A model generated the notes under the pieces. That model had not been told where the DNA came from and did no database searches. It worked only from the letters and a program-made list of their open reading frames with translations. Positions 5,989 through 6,086 of a stretch of DNA of 6,086 nucleotides are shown in pieces. Each line of letters starts with the position of its first letter. The first letter of the stretch is position 1. The position numbers and the translations under genes were made by a program. The DNA is from an uncultured bacterium (GTDB lineage: Bacteria > Bacillota > Clostridia > Lachnospirales > Lachnospiraceae): positions 1 to 6,086 of the forward strand of contig CALFUE010000073.1 in the NCBI GenBank assembly GCA_937916345.1, in the 5' to 3' direction.

Positions 5989-6086
5989 ATGTGTGCAAAG
6001 GATAAAGTGATAGTCATAACAGGCTCGACAGCCAGCGGAAAGAGTGATCTGGCAATAGAACTGGCGAAAAAGACGAACGGAGAGAT
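5989..6086 (+). CDS. miaA: tRNA dimethylallyltransferase (MiaA), N-terminal fragment cut by the window edge
   Basis: MiaA transfers a dimethylallyl group to A37 of tRNAs that read codons starting with U, the first step toward ms2i6A; it acts in the cytoplasm. Only 32 complete codons are visible: MCAKDKVIVITGS followed by TASGKSDLAIELAKK. The Walker A loop GSTASGKS spans residues 12-19, and the pattern VIVITGxTASGKSxLAIELAKK is characteristic of MiaA N-termini (the family more often has GPTASGKS). No convincing ribosome site precedes ATG 5989, where the upstream DNA is AT-rich promoter. GTG 6007, with AAGGA just upstream, is a possible alternative start but would leave very few residues before the P-loop. 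A general P-loop kinase is the alternative, less likely given the motif details. Confidence 0.82.
   Translation, partial: MCAKDKVIVITGSTASGKSDLAIELAKKTNGE

Overview
The window looks like a metagenome-type contig with two blocks of different character. Positions 1 to about 978 use GC-rich codons (many GCG, CCG, CTG, TCG, GGC) and hold one complete gene, rfbA/rmlA (glucose-1-phosphate thymidylyltransferase), which would sit in a cell-surface polysaccharide locus. This style recalls Negativicutes such as Selenomonas, but that assignment is only an impression. Positions from about 1037 onward have a different codon style (GCA, ACA, CAG, CTC mixed) and gene content typical of gut or rumen Lachnospiraceae such as the Butyrivibrio/Roseburia group, again inferred only from codon style, lipoprotein form and gene neighbourhood.

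Layout: an unassigned upstream tail (1-74); rfbA (97-978); a 58-bp scar that contains a second, diverged copy of the rfbA 3' end (998-1036); then, with no start codon or promoter, the C-terminal part of a GH53 endo-beta-1,4-galactanase with an Ig-like module and a carbohydrate-binding module (to 2122), interrupted by an in-frame TAG at 1484-1486. Next comes an intact carbohydrate ABC importer: solute-binding lipoprotein (2219-3553), an intercistronic hairpin (3573-3599), a MalF/GanP-type permease (3643-4998) and a MalG/GanQ-type permease (4998-5876) overlapping by one base, closed by a strong rho-independent terminator (5892-5918). The start of miaA (tRNA dimethylallyltransferase) runs off the right edge from 5989, with its own promoter-like sequence.

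How the parts would work together: an extracellular galactanase cuts pectic beta-1,4-galactan (or type I arabinogalactan), and the adjacent binding protein and permease pair would take up the galacto-oligosaccharides, as in the gan system of Bacillus subtilis. No ATPase, intracellular beta-galactosidase or regulator is in view; MalK-type ATPases for such importers are often encoded elsewhere. The substrate assignment rests on the neighbouring GH53 and is inference.

The most notable observation is the junction at about 979-1036, where a short rfbA-like repeat leads directly and in frame into a decapitated galactanase gene. A chimeric assembly or a recombination event explains it better than a normal locus. 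I did not find convincing evidence of a new biological system.
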